DNA from: Chlorogloeopsis fritschii PCC 6912
Lineage (GTDB): Bacteria > Cyanobacteriota > Cyanobacteriia > Cyanobacteriales > Nostocaceae
Direction of reading: 5' to 3'
DNA length: 64,000 bases
Assembly (NCBI RefSeq): GCF_000317285.1
Contig: NZ_AJLN01000040.1
Coordinates: forward strand, 82,331-146,330
Shown here: piece by piece, positions 44,309 to 54,091 of the stretch
How the letters are laid out: each line of letters starts with the position of its first letter
Numbering within the stretch: position 1 is the first letter of the stretch
Position numbers and translations under genes: made by a program
Notes under the pieces: model-generated
Databases searched by the model: none
Told to the model about the DNA's origin: nothing
The model's input: the letters and a program-made list of their open reading frames with translations, nothing else

Positions 44309-45238
44309 CTATTCCCCCAACCCTTTTAAGCGATAGTCTTTAGGAGCCATTCCTGTGTGCTGTCGAATCCATTTACCGAGATGGCTATGACTGCTGAAGC
44401 CACACAACATGGCAATTTCCATTACTGGTAGTTCTGTTTCTTTAAGTAAGTGCTTTGCCCGTTCTAGCCGTTGCTGAAGCACATATTGGTGAGGTGCGAC
44501 TCCGATTGATTGCTTGAAGAGCCGAGCGAAGTGAAATTGGCTCATGCCCAGCAATTTACCTAAATCAGAGAGTTTGATCTCTTGAGCCAGATGATTGTTG
44601 ATGTAATCAGTAACTTGAAGTAGCTGACGATCGCTTAATTTTCCATAATCTGAAGTAACATAACGTTGAGCAGCAGAATAATTTCTAAGTAAATGCACGG
44701 TTAGTATATTCGTTAGCGATTCAACGTAAAGCTGTCCTGCTAGCCCTCCATTCTTAAGTTCCGTCAGAAGCATCATAGCGATCGCTTCAATTTGGGGATT
44801 GCGGACTCGAAACTCTGACAATAGTTCTGCGCGATCGCGATTAATTTCTAAGGCTTCTTGGGCAACTTGTTGGAGAAACTGCGAAGCAATCCGGATACGC
44901 AGGTATTTGTCCTGTTCGCTCCATTGGCAAAAGAACAACTCTCCAACAGGAGCGATGGCGATATCACCTTGAGTGAAAAGACCAGTATAGCGGCGATCGC
45001 CCATCACTTGTAACAGGCGATACGGACGATTGTTTAGAGATATGCAGATCGTGTGCTCTGTTTGACTTTGGTACGTCTCCTGTCCTGGTGGTTGGCAAAA
45101 TTCTTCAACCACAATGTTTTTCCAACCCAGGGGTTCACTGGAATAGATTGGAGGATGGAGTCCGTTTTGTGGCAGATGAACCATCTTTGTAGATGGGGTT
45201 ACTAATGTTTGCATCTGGCGATCGGGCTTTCTATACAC
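44309..45238 (-). CDS. AraC-family transcriptional regulator
   Basis: 309 residues. The C-terminal double helix-turn-helix (about 205-305): LSDLGKLLGMSQFHFARLFKQ, APHQYVLQQRLERAKHLLKE and IAMLCGFSSHSHLGKWIRQ with HTGMAPKDYR. The N-terminal part is a beta-rich sensory domain of unknown ligand. It is divergent from the MATE gene, 223 bp away, and probably controls it. Confidence 0.92.
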   Translation of the reverse strand: MYRKPDRQMQTLVTPSTKMVHLPQNGLHPPIYSSEPLGWKNIVVEEFCQPPGQETYQSQTEHTICISLNNRPYRLLQVMGDRRYTGLFTQGDIAIAPVGELFFCQWSEQDKYLRIRIASQFLQQVAQEALEINRDRAELLSEFRVRNPQIEAIAMMLLTELKNGGLAGQLYVESLTNILTVHLLRNYSAAQRYVTSDYGKLSDRQLLQVTDYINNHLAQEIKLSDLGKLLGMSQFHFARLFKQSIGVAPHQYVLQQRLERAKHLLKETELPVMEIAMLCGFSSHSHLGKWIRQHTGMAPKDYRLKGLGE

Positions 45239-45461
45239 TGAATTTTCAGGACTTTTGGCTCCCGGTACTGGGAAATTGTTGCAAAATTTGGGAGGAGTTT
45301 AAAAGCCCCTTCCATAAATTTTCCGCTTAAACCCAATCCCCAGTCCCTTTTACAACTCGCCGCAAGATTCTGAGAGTCGCGCAAGGTTTGAGTAGTCTGA
45401 AATTATTAAATTTTCTTAAATTTTAAGCCATGGATCAAATTTACGGCAAAGAGGCAATTTA

Positions 45462-46847
45462 ATGGCTCCTAAAACGTTTGCTAAATCGAATATCCGAATC
45501 GAAATTCAAGAATTCCTCAAACTCGCTGTTCCTTTAGCAAGTGCTCAAGTTGCCCAAGCTGCTGTAGGATTTGCAGATACTCTGATCATGGGGCATCTAG
45601 GACAACAAACCTTGGCAGCAGGAGGATTAGCATCGACTACCTTTCAGTTTTTGCTGAATACTATAGGTGGCGTTGTCATGGCAGTCAGTCCGCTTGTTGC
45701 TGAGGCTTATGGAGCAGGTCGAAAAACGCAAATCGAGCAAATTGCACGTCAAGGACTATGGCTCTCGCTACTTTTTGGCATCCCGATGATGTTCTTGATT
45801 GGGCATCTAGATTCGGTAATGATTCTTCTGGGGCAAGCACAACAAACTGTGGCGCTAGCAGATGAATATTTAGATTTCATTTTGTGGGGAACTTTCCCAG
45901 CTTTGGGGTTTGCCATGCTTAGAAGTTATGTCTCTGCACTCTCCCAAGCCCGCCCGGTGATGACGATTGTCATTTTAGGAACGCTTGTTAATGTCACAGG
46001 CAATTACATTTTAGGATTCGGCAAGTTTGGATTTCCACGGATGGATCTGGCAGGATTAGGTTTGGCAAGTGCACTAAGTTTCTGGGTGATGTTCTTGCTT
46101 TTACTTGGTTACACACTCAAACACCAGCAACTGAAGGATTACCAATTCTTACAGAATTTCCATCGCCTCACACCGCAAATTCTCCAGAAGTTGGTGTGGG
46201 TTGGGATACCGATCGCAGTAACTATTACCTTGGAGTTTGGGCTGTTTACGGTGATAACTTACTTTATGGGCTTATTGGGAACCGAAGTATTGGCGGCACA
46301 CCAAATCGTCTTTCAAACTATGGTCGTAATTTTCATGGTGCCTCTAGGTATGTCTTTTGCTACGACTGCTAGAGTTGGTATATGGTTTGGACAGCAAAAT
46401 CTTGAGGGTGCACGACGAGCAGGGTATATCAGTATCTCAATGGCGGTAGTCTTTATGACACTAACAGGAATTATACTGCTCACCTATCCCCAGCAAGTGG
46501 TTGGAATATATTTGGATATTCATAATCCAGAAAATGCCAACGTACTCAAACTGGCTGTACCAATGCTCATGATTGCAGCCTTGGCTCAACTGTTGGATGG
46601 TGTACAAAAGACGGCAATGGGTGCCTTATACGGACTTCAAGATACACGTGTACCGATGCTGCTCAGTTTACTGGCATTTTGGGGTGTAGGGTTAACCAGT
46701 GGTTATCTGCTAGGGTTCTACTTTGCTCTTGGCGGTGTTGGATTGTGGATCGGACAGTCGATTGGAGTAGCGATCGCAGGAGTAATTTTTTTGTGGCGCT
46801 TTCACAAACTAACTTCTGTATATATGCCTACTCTGAAAATAAGGTAG
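45462..46847 (+). CDS. MATE-family efflux transporter
   Basis: 461 residues with about twelve hydrophobic segments in two halves. The first has PLASAQVAQAAVGFADTLIMGHLGQQTLAA and the second GIPIAVTITLEFGLFTVITYFMGLLG with AAHQIVFQTMVVIFMVPLGMSFATTARVG, typical of NorM-type drug/Na+ or H+ antiporters. Divergent from the AraC regulator, its probable controller. Confidence 0.94.
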   Translation: MAPKTFAKSNIRIEIQEFLKLAVPLASAQVAQAAVGFADTLIMGHLGQQTLAAGGLASTTFQFLLNTIGGVVMAVSPLVAEAYGAGRKTQIEQIARQGLWLSLLFGIPMMFLIGHLDSVMILLGQAQQTVALADEYLDFILWGTFPALGFAMLRSYVSALSQARPVMTIVILGTLVNVTGNYILGFGKFGFPRMDLAGLGLASALSFWVMFLLLLGYTLKHQQLKDYQFLQNFHRLTPQILQKLVWVGIPIAVTITLEFGLFTVITYFMGLLGTEVLAAHQIVFQTMVVIFMVPLGMSFATTARVGIWFGQQNLEGARRAGYISISMAVVFMTLTGIILLTYPQQVVGIYLDIHNPENANVLKLAVPMLMIAALAQLLDGVQKTAMGALYGLQDTRVPMLLSLLAFWGVGLTSGYLLGFYFALGGVGLWIGQSIGVAIAGVIFLWRFHKLTSVYMPTLKIR

Positions 46848-46892
46848 AAGGCAAACGGCAGAGGGCAGACGGCAGAAGGCGAATAAAAACAC

Positions 46893-46924
46893 AGATCCCC
46901 AACTTCTCAAAAGAAGTCGGGGAT
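46893..46924. terminator. Bidirectional hairpin between convergent genes
   Basis: AGATCCCCAACTTCT, 4-nt loop region, then AGAAGTCGGGGAT: a long near-perfect stem with one mismatch. The same repeat occurs at 57847-57879. It sits exactly between the ends of the MATE and peroxidase genes. Confidence 0.65.
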
Positions 46925-46946
46925 ATTACTCTTACCTTATTGCCAA

Positions 46947-49268
46947 CTAAGTTCCCAAGAAGTTCGATAGTGGATTACCGCCATTGCGACCAACAGCAGG
47001 TATTTCTAGGAGTTGATCCCTAGCTTGTGTAGTACTGTCTTGGGTTCTGACATTGGGGTCAATAGCGACAGAATTCTGGTTGCCAGGATGACCGTTAGGA
47101 ACAAATAATTGTGGATGGTCAAAAGGTGCTCTTTGAAAGCGAACTCGCTCATCAGTCAAACCTTTGAGAAAGGCTACTAGTGCCTGTTTTTCCTCTGTGG
47201 TTAGATTCAGTGGTGGCAAATTCTGACCAAAGTCCCCGCCGCGATTGTAGAAATCAATCACTTGTTCTAGGGTTAATTGTCCGCCGTTATGGAAATAAGG
47301 AGCAGTAAGTTCCACATTGCGGAGTCCCGGTGTTTTGAAAGCTCCATCTGCAACCAAATCTTGTTCGCTGTTAGGGACAACGGGTGGCTCTTCACCGAGT
47401 AACTCCTTAAATGTCCCATTCAAGGCTAGGCGTGATTCCGAAAGCGGATTGCCGAATGCGTCATTACTACCGACGCCAAGGTCATCTAGAGGAGGTCTAA
47501 CACCGATATTAAAGAAACCAGCATCTTCCACTCTTCCTCCTGCAAAGGTTGGCGCACGTCTAATTCTTCCTTGACTGGTAGCGCTGCTAACTGAGGCAAC
47601 GGTCAATTCTGAGCCACCGTGGCAGCCAATACAAATACCCTTAGTTTGGAAAATCTGCCATCCTTGCTGTTGCTGTGTTGTCAAAGCGCCATTGTTTCCT
47701 GAAAGAAACTGGTCGAATGGTGTTTGATCCGCAACCAGAGTAGATTCGTATTCCTGAACTGCCAACCCAAAGAATAGAGAGAAGTTGTACTCCATCAACG
47801 TGTATTCGTTGGTATTTAAAGGACGCCTTCCTTGCCTTTGCATGAATCTGCGCTCGCCAGTTTCTGGGTTAATGTGGATGATGATATTAGAGTTCCACCA
47901 CTCCGGCTTGAAGGCTTGCCTAATTAGATTGTCGTAACTTGGATTCAGACCACTTCTAGGGTAACGGCTGTAGCGACCGAGAACGCTGTCATCTCTAGCT
48001 ACTTGCTGCTTGTTGAGTGGTCTAAGAGCAAGTAGTTTTTTACCCAGCTTTCTACCTATGCGTTGAAACTGCTGATTATTGGCTGGAAGTGGTTCTGTTT
48101 GTGCTGGCATTAAGTCTGTCCTGCCACTGACAGTCTCACCTTCAGGATTTAGTACTGCAATTTGTTGACCAGTATTGACATCGGACACCACAATCCGGTC
48201 ATTATTTCCCGATGCATCTACTCGAAATGGTGCGATGGGAAGGTCTTCGGCTGCTGTCTCTAAAGAACTGAGTGGTGGGCCAACGGCTTGAGAAGCTAGA
48301 GAAGAATTATTGATACTAACTTTTACATCTTCAAGGAGCTGAGGTTTACTTGCCTTTAAGACGTAAGCATTAGGATCTCTTAACCCAAACTGACTTACAC
48401 CATTAAATATGTTTTGCGCTCTTCCATCCCAGAAGTTGCGGAAGTTGAATACTGAATTAATTGTGCTAGGTGAGTTACGAGCCGTTACCTGGCGGACATT
48501 GGTGCCTTGGACATTGAAAATCTCATCTGGAAGCGGAGTGACATTGTCTCTGTCGCTGCCAGGAATGACATCAACAAATCTTGTCCTGAATACTCCTTGA
48601 GAGCCAGTGCTATCGTTACTGTCGGACAAAACTGTCGAAGTACGATCGCCTGGATTTGATAACTTATGAAATGGATAATCTCCTACCTGTAACTGATAGT
48701 TTGGTCTGCCTCCTGTATCGAAAGTTGGATCTGGGTTTGGAGTTCTATCGGCATTGACACGCAATCGCCCCGGATCGATTTGGTTTTTGGATCTGTTGTC
48801 TGCTCCAGCATGGAAATGACAGCTAGCACAGGCTTGAACGCCGTCTGTACCAAGTTGCATATCCCAAAACAAAGATTTCCCTAGAGCGATCGCGGCTGTC
48901 TTATCCCTAATGAAGTCCCCGATATTATCTGGTTGTGGAACCGTGATGTTACTCAACGGTTGTAAGGGTGACGTTACTTGAGCCGAAGCAAGATGCCCAG
49001 CAAGGATTGCAACTATTACCAGCGCAACTATAGCCGTACCTTGCCTGATGCTTTTAGCCAACCCAGATGCGAACTGGAACGGCTTTGTGAGCATTCTGAT
49101 TGCCGAAAAGGCAAGAGCAAGAATTTTAGTTAACTTTAAAAAAACCGAAATTAAACGCCTAAATACAGTACTACTTTCACTCCTCTGACTTGCCTGAGTT
49201 TCATATTTGAACTCTTCTGACTCAGACACGCTGCGATATCTGTATCTGTTTGCTTCAGAATGTTTCAT
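46947..49268 (-). CDS. Di-haem cytochrome c peroxidase-like (MauG/CcpA family) protein
   Basis: 773 residues, about twice the size of ordinary CcpA. A roughly 75-residue polar N-terminus precedes a hydrophobic anchor/signal (about 78-97), so the rest is periplasmic or lumenal. Two haem-binding motifs are visible: C147-ASCH151 and a later CIGCH (about 545). The middle contains FNFRNFWDGRAQNIFNG and the C-terminus LRNVELTAPYFHNGG with the distal His region typical of the family. It reduces peroxides or oxidises a partner; the partner is unknown. No accessory genes adjoin. Confidence 0.88.
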   Translation of the reverse strand: MKHSEANRYRYRSVSESEEFKYETQASQRSESSTVFRRLISVFLKLTKILALAFSAIRMLTKPFQFASGLAKSIRQGTAIVALVIVAILAGHLASAQVTSPLQPLSNITVPQPDNIGDFIRDKTAAIALGKSLFWDMQLGTDGVQACASCHFHAGADNRSKNQIDPGRLRVNADRTPNPDPTFDTGGRPNYQLQVGDYPFHKLSNPGDRTSTVLSDSNDSTGSQGVFRTRFVDVIPGSDRDNVTPLPDEIFNVQGTNVRQVTARNSPSTINSVFNFRNFWDGRAQNIFNGVSQFGLRDPNAYVLKASKPQLLEDVKVSINNSSLASQAVGPPLSSLETAAEDLPIAPFRVDASGNNDRIVVSDVNTGQQIAVLNPEGETVSGRTDLMPAQTEPLPANNQQFQRIGRKLGKKLLALRPLNKQQVARDDSVLGRYSRYPRSGLNPSYDNLIRQAFKPEWWNSNIIIHINPETGERRFMQRQGRRPLNTNEYTLMEYNFSLFFGLAVQEYESTLVADQTPFDQFLSGNNGALTTQQQQGWQIFQTKGICIGCHGGSELTVASVSSATSQGRIRRAPTFAGGRVEDAGFFNIGVRPPLDDLGVGSNDAFGNPLSESRLALNGTFKELLGEEPPVVPNSEQDLVADGAFKTPGLRNVELTAPYFHNGGQLTLEQVIDFYNRGGDFGQNLPPLNLTTEEKQALVAFLKGLTDERVRFQRAPFDHPQLFVPNGHPGNQNSVAIDPNVRTQDSTTQARDQLLEIPAVGRNGGNPLSNFLGT

Positions 49269-49716
49269 TTTTCTTTGTTTTTAAGCAGTATTGCCAAAAT
49301 TGGCATCTGGCTATTTGTGGTTATGATTCCTTGTTTGTATGCCAGATAACATTTTTTTGTTATAGTTTTTTACAAACTAAAGTTTGTGAGTAAATGGCAA
49401 GCTCAACAAAAGATGTATCGATTTATCTTCTTATACAATCCTCAATCTCTATTAAATCTTTATAAATACAAGGCTTTAGTTTTGAATTACTAATAATTTA
49501 TTGACTTAAGTATCAAACTCATGCATCCGTAAAGTTGCGAAAATACTGAAAAGAAATATAAGTAGCAAAAGTATCTTTCTACTTATGTAGTCAATTGCCA
49601 TTTTTTGAGTGCGGGCATAAGAAACCAGTTACTCTTAACCAAGTGCTATTCGTACTAAGACCAATAGATACGTTAATAATTAAGTAGGAAACTTTACTAA
49701 TCAAACTTTTTAGCAT
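49269..49716. other. AT-rich intergenic gap
   Basis: 448 bp between the divergent peroxidase and lipid-kinase genes. It holds long A/T runs and no gene; promoters for both genes are expected here, but I cannot place them. Confidence 0.45.
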
Positions 49717-50676
49717 ATGAAAAGATCAGCCTGCCTCATCTTTAATCCAGTTGCGGGTCAGGGTGACTCAGAGCAAGATTTGGTACAAATTCGCTCAATG
49801 TTAGAGCCAGAATTTGACCTAGATATTCAACTGACAACAGAAGATACTTGCGCTGATGAGTTGGCACATGGGGCAGTTCAAAGGAGAGTAGATGCCATTA
49901 TTGCTTCCGGGGGAGACGGCACTCTATCTGCGGCGGCTGCTGCTGTAGTAGGTACAGATATTCCCTTCGGGATTATTTCTAGAGGAACGGCAAATGCTTT
50001 TGCTGCGGCTTTAGGAATTCCTGACACAATTGCAGGGGCTTGCCAAACTATTTTGCAGGGTACAACTCGAATTGTGGATGCAGCTGAATGTAACGGCACT
50101 CCGATGGTGTTGCTAGCAGGTATTGGCTTTGAAGCTGAAACCGTAGAAAAAGCAGATCGGGAATCAAAAAATCGTTTTGGGGCGATCGCCTACATCCTTG
50201 CTGGATTGCAACAACTGCGGCAATTACAGCCTTTTGAAGTAGAAATTGAAACAGAAGACAAGATCATAAAAACCTCAGCCGCAGCAGTAACTGTGGCGAA
50301 TGCAGCCCCTCCAACTTCCGTGTTAGCACAAGGCCCGGCAGGTATTGTTGTAGATGATGGATTGCTAGATTTAACAATCGTAGCTCCTGCTAATAAAGCA
50401 GCAGCGATCGCGGCTGCCTTTCACTTGTTTCAGACTGCTTCTACAGGAAATGCAGTAGAAAGAAATGATATTGGTTATCTGCGGGCTAAAAAATTCAAGA
50501 TAACAACCGATCCAGCCCAAAAAGTTGCTGTTGATGGTGAAATTTTGGGTAAAACTCCTGTGGAGATTAAATGTCTGCCAGCAAGTTTAAAGATTTTTGT
50601 GCCAACAGTAGAAGAAGTTTCACCCGTAGAAAAATTAGAGGGATTGCCCAACTTGGTTATTGAAACGAAAGAATAG
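49717..50676 (+). CDS. Diacylglycerol/lipid kinase family protein (YegS-like)
   Basis: 319 residues. N-terminal ATP-binding domain opens CLIFNPVAGQGDSEQDL and contains the nucleotide motif GGDGTLSAAAAA (about 65-76) and ISRGTANAFAAALGIP. The C-terminal beta-sandwich ends AVDGEILGKTPVEIKCLP. Such enzymes phosphorylate diacylglycerol or related lipids at the membrane. A monocistronic unit, followed by a repeat-rich gap. Confidence 0.92.
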   Translation: MKRSACLIFNPVAGQGDSEQDLVQIRSMLEPEFDLDIQLTTEDTCADELAHGAVQRRVDAIIASGGDGTLSAAAAAVVGTDIPFGIISRGTANAFAAALGIPDTIAGACQTILQGTTRIVDAAECNGTPMVLLAGIGFEAETVEKADRESKNRFGAIAYILAGLQQLRQLQPFEVEIETEDKIIKTSAAAVTVANAAPPTSVLAQGPAGIVVDDGLLDLTIVAPANKAAAIAAAFHLFQTASTGNAVERNDIGYLRAKKFKITTDPAQKVAVDGEILGKTPVEIKCLPASLKIFVPTVEEVSPVEKLEGLPNLVIETKE

Positions 50677-50721
50677 GGGTTGAAGACTGGGGATGGGTCA
50701 TTAGTCATTGGTAATTTGTTA

Positions 50722-50789
50722 GTAGGGGCGGGTTTTATTGATAATATTTGGGTTAAAATCGACAATTTATCTTCTAAACCCGTCCGTAC
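50722..50789 (-). repeat. Short terminal-inverted-repeat element, copy 3 of 3
   Basis: Inverted copy of the 1642-1709 element: GTAGGGGCGGGTTT at the left, AAACCCGTCCGTAC at the right, GGTTAAAATC inside. It is followed by polypyrimidine CATCTTCC-type repeats (50815-50885) and CCCTAGT heptamers (50925-50950). The gap runs from 50677 to 51208. Confidence 0.75.
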
Positions 50790-51208
50790 AGTGGTTAGTA
50801 GTTAATTGTCTGTTACTCCCCCATCTTCCTCATCTCCTCCATCTTCCCCATCTCTCCCATCTCCCCCTCTGCTTCCTGTCTCTCCTTGTCCCCTTATCCC
50901 CTCGTCCCCGTGTCCTCTTCTTAATCCCTAGTCCCTAGTCCCTAATCCCCTTTTTACTTAGTGTTAAATTTACTTAAAAACTAAGCTTAAGGTATATTTG
51001 TACCGTATTAAAATTATTACAGAAACTTCATAATATAAGGATATTTAGGAAAAATATTGACTGAGCCAATCAAGTGAATCTCTGTAGAATTACCCCTACA
51101 CCAACTACCAACTCTAAAAAACTACCGTGGTCAACACCACAAACTTAAGCAGTTAGTAGTGAGTAGATTCATCTGGAATTGAACTGGTCAGTAACATAGC
51201 ATTATAGA

Positions 51209-52354
51209 ATGCAATCTATGAACCAGTACCCTCTCCCTCAAATTGGGAAAACGCTCCGCAATCGTTACAAAATCGTCAAACTCCTGGGGAGAGGAGGTTC
51301 TGGCGATACTTACTTGGCTGTCGATCTGGATTTGCCAGGGCTACCCCATTGTGTCGTCAAACACTTCAAACCGAAAAGCCTCAATACTGATTTTGTACCC
51401 ATAGCTAAAAGCTTGTTTGCTCGTGAAGCAGAGGTTTTATATCAACTAGGCAACAATCACGACCAAATTCCTAGATTATTTGCCCATTTTGATGAAAATG
51501 GAGATTTCTACTTAGTTCAAGAATTTATTGATGGTCATGATTTAACTAAAGAAATCTTACCATCTCGATGTTTGAGCGAAGAAGTAGTCTTCGAGCTGTT
51601 AAGGGACATCCTAGAAGTAGTAGTTTTTGTCCACGAACACAATATCATTCATCGGGATATTAAGCCCCAAAATTTAATGCGACGGCACTGGGATAACAAG
51701 ATTGTGCTGATTGATTTTGGCAGTATTAAGAAAATTGGCGCTCTGGGTATGAATGAGCAGGGACAAACCAATATCAATGTTGCTATTGGTACTCCTGGCT
51801 ATATGCCGAACGAACAGTCCAAAGGAAAGCCACAACTTAGCAGCGATGTTTACGCAGTCGGAATGATTGGCATTCAAGCTCTGACAGGTTTAAGAGCCGA
51901 TCAAATACCAAAAGATCCGAACACAGGAGAAGTAATTTGGCGCGATAAGGCGCAAGTAAGTAATGCTCTAGCAAATGTTTTAGATACAATGGTTCGCCAA
52001 CGCATCAATCAGCGTTACCAGTCGGCAGCAGAAGCTTTGCAAGCGCTTCTTGCGGTTCGGGAGTTGCCATCGACTTTACAACCTGTACCAATAGGCACAA
52101 ATATCGATTTTAATTCTTTATTGCCCTATAAAAAATCTGTCTTACTACTTGGGGTGAGCCTTGGCGCTACCACAAGTTTGGTAGTGGTTGTTTTATTTTA
52201 TATATTTCTTCAGACAAGTACAATAGTTCTAAATCAACCTAATCAATCAAAGAGTTTTCTAGAAAAAATTGTGGAACCAATTCGTAATAAGTTAATGCTT
52301 TTAATGAATTGTCCAATAGGAGACAATACTATTGGTGAGCTAAAAAAACAATAG
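51209..52354 (+). CDS. Serine/threonine protein kinase with C-terminal membrane anchor
   Basis: 381 residues. Canonical Hanks kinase: GRGGSGDTYLAVD, K51, catalytic D150 in HRDIKPQN (lysine present) and D169 in DFGS. The GTPGYMPNEQSKG activation segment is present. A transmembrane helix lies at about 311-333, followed by a short 45-residue tail. Unlike the kinases at the window start, it has no zinc ribbon. A PstS-like gene follows 190 bp downstream in the same direction. Confidence 0.92.
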   Translation: MQSMNQYPLPQIGKTLRNRYKIVKLLGRGGSGDTYLAVDLDLPGLPHCVVKHFKPKSLNTDFVPIAKSLFAREAEVLYQLGNNHDQIPRLFAHFDENGDFYLVQEFIDGHDLTKEILPSRCLSEEVVFELLRDILEVVVFVHEHNIIHRDIKPQNLMRRHWDNKIVLIDFGSIKKIGALGMNEQGQTNINVAIGTPGYMPNEQSKGKPQLSSDVYAVGMIGIQALTGLRADQIPKDPNTGEVIWRDKAQVSNALANVLDTMVRQRINQRYQSAAEALQALLAVRELPSTLQPVPIGTNIDFNSLLPYKKSVLLLGVSLGATTSLVVVVLFYIFLQTSTIVLNQPNQSKSFLEKIVEPIRNKLMLLMNCPIGDNTIGELKKQ

Positions 52355-52544
52355 AACCATAGAAATAAAGTTCTAAGTAGCATGACTTCTATCCATAGAT
52401 GTTTGATTAATTGATGACCCGGTTTAATGATTAAGTGTTAGTAAGTTGTTTCCATTAATTTTTTTGTAATCGGCCAAAATAGTATATTTAAATATTTAAT
52501 CATTTGATTTAGTTCCGAATCATTAATACAAATAAAACAAACAT

Positions 52545-53615
52545 ATGGACAATACAAATCGAAGAAAATTTGTAATTAACGAAGAAACTGCACTTTTACT
52601 TCGAGGCTTGATCATTGGCAAAGTGATGACGATTGTGGTCATCGGTGGACTTTTATGGTGGTTTTTAAGACCATATACTTTGGTACGCAGGAGCGCTGTC
52701 TCTGGGCAAAGTTCAAATCTAGCCTTGGTTTCTGGATCTACCTTTAACAGTGTTGCAAATGTTCCAGTTGGTTCATTTAACTATGGTGGCAGTACAGCTT
52801 GGGCACCGATCCGTCAATTGGTAGATTCTCTGATTCAAAGCGATCGCCCAGAATTAAAATTGCGTTACGTAAGTCCTACTGAAGGTAGTCCTAGTTCTAG
52901 TGCAGGTATTCGGATGTTACTTAACGGGCAATTGGACTTTGCTCAATTATCTCGTCCCTTAACAGAAGAAGAATACACTTTAGCAAAACAAAAAGGCTTC
53001 ACGCTTGAGCAACGCCAGGTGGGCATTGATGGAATTGCGGTAGTAGTCAACCCATCACTCCAAGTACCGGGTTTAACAGTTGAGCAATTGCAGCAAATTT
53101 ATTTAGGACAAATTACTAACTGGAAACAGGTAGGTGGGCAAGACTTACCCATTACTCCTTTCTCCCTCAATTTGGAGTATACAGATCCAGTAATATTCTC
53201 TGCTCAGACAGACGTGAATAAACAACAGCTTGGTTCTAATGTCAAGTATGTAGATTCCACAACAGAGGCTCTGCGGCAAGTTAGTAAAACCCCTGGAGGT
53301 ATATATTATGGTTCTGCCCGTGCGGTAGTGCCTCAATGTAGCGTCAAGCCATTACCACTTGGCAATAATCCTACTGAGTTAGTTTCTCCTTACCGCGAAC
53401 CTTTAGTTACACCAGAGCAATGCCCGCGTCAACGCAACCAAGTCAATACTGAAGCGATCAAAAATGGTAGCTATCCAATCACTACTAACTTGTTTGTGAT
53501 TATTAAACAGAATAATGGGCAACAAGAGCAGGCTGGAGAAGCTTATGCCAATCTTTTACTAACCGATCAAGGGCAACAAGCGATCGAGCAAGCTGGTTTT
53601 GCGGGAGTTCGCTAA
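52545..53615 (+). CDS. PstS-like periplasmic substrate-binding protein with N-terminal anchor
   Basis: 356 residues. A membrane anchor at about 25-43 (LIIGKVMTIVVIGGLLWWFL) and then a phosphate-binding-protein-like domain: FNYGGSTAWAPIRQLVDSLI, the loop SPTEGSPSSSAGIRMLLNGQLDFA and FSRPLTEEEY..., later TVEQLQQIYLGQITNWKQVGG. The fold is that of PstS (PBP type 2), but the protein lacks a lipobox and ABC partners, suggesting a sensor or ligand-binding role. It follows a Ser/Thr kinase gene. Confidence 0.88.
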   Translation: MDNTNRRKFVINEETALLLRGLIIGKVMTIVVIGGLLWWFLRPYTLVRRSAVSGQSSNLALVSGSTFNSVANVPVGSFNYGGSTAWAPIRQLVDSLIQSDRPELKLRYVSPTEGSPSSSAGIRMLLNGQLDFAQLSRPLTEEEYTLAKQKGFTLEQRQVGIDGIAVVVNPSLQVPGLTVEQLQQIYLGQITNWKQVGGQDLPITPFSLNLEYTDPVIFSAQTDVNKQQLGSNVKYVDSTTEALRQVSKTPGGIYYGSARAVVPQCSVKPLPLGNNPTELVSPYREPLVTPEQCPRQRNQVNTEAIKNGSYPITTNLFVIIKQNNGQQEQAGEAYANLLLTDQGQQAIEQAGFAGVR

Positions 53616-53812
53616 GTTTTCATTCAATTAGTTCCCCAGCGAGTGGGGACTTGTTACCCTTATTTGCAATGATGAGGATTAGTAAACCATTTACATTTGA
53701 CTAATCCCCACAACATTCTTTCTAGTTTGGAGGGGAAATGTTCTGTACCCCCCTTCCTTAATTTGATTCATGAATCACCCATGACAGGCATTTTGAATGG
53801 TTTTGAGTTTGA

Positions 53813-53884
53813 AGCGGGTGATGGGACTCGAACCCACGACATTCAGCTTGGGAAGCTGACGTTCTACCACTGAACTACACCCGC
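53813..53884 (-). tRNA. tRNA-Gly (anticodon CCC)
   Basis: A complete cloverleaf on the minus strand: acceptor GCGGGTG/CACCCGC, D arm GTTC-AGTGGTA-GAAC, anticodon stem TCAGC/GCTGA with loop TTCCCAA (anticodon CCC, reading GGG), and T arm GTGGG-TTCGAGT-CCCAT. The discriminator base is U, as usual for tRNA-Gly. CCA is not encoded. Confidence 0.95.
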
Positions 53885-53961
53885 AAACAGTTATTAACCA
53901 ATATTATATATAAGATTTCAATACTCTCAAGAAAGAAGGCAGAAGACAGCAGCCCACCACC

Positions 53962-53990
53962 CTCGTTACCAGGTTGAACCTGGTAACGAG
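53962..53990. repeat. Perfect 14-bp palindrome, copy A
   Basis: CTCGTTACCAGGTT, one base, AACCTGGTAACGAG: a perfect 29-nt palindrome. An identical copy lies at 56016-56044. The two copies bracket the FAD oxidoreductase gene. The flanking AGCAGCCC-type sequence is also similar at both. Confidence 0.85.
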
Positions 53991-54091
53991 AACTGGAGCC
54001 TCTGGCTCTTATAGAGAAGTGTGCAAGATTTGAGCTTGCTTACTTTTGCATTTGGAGAAAAAAATAGCTTGTTTCAAACACATAAAACGAG

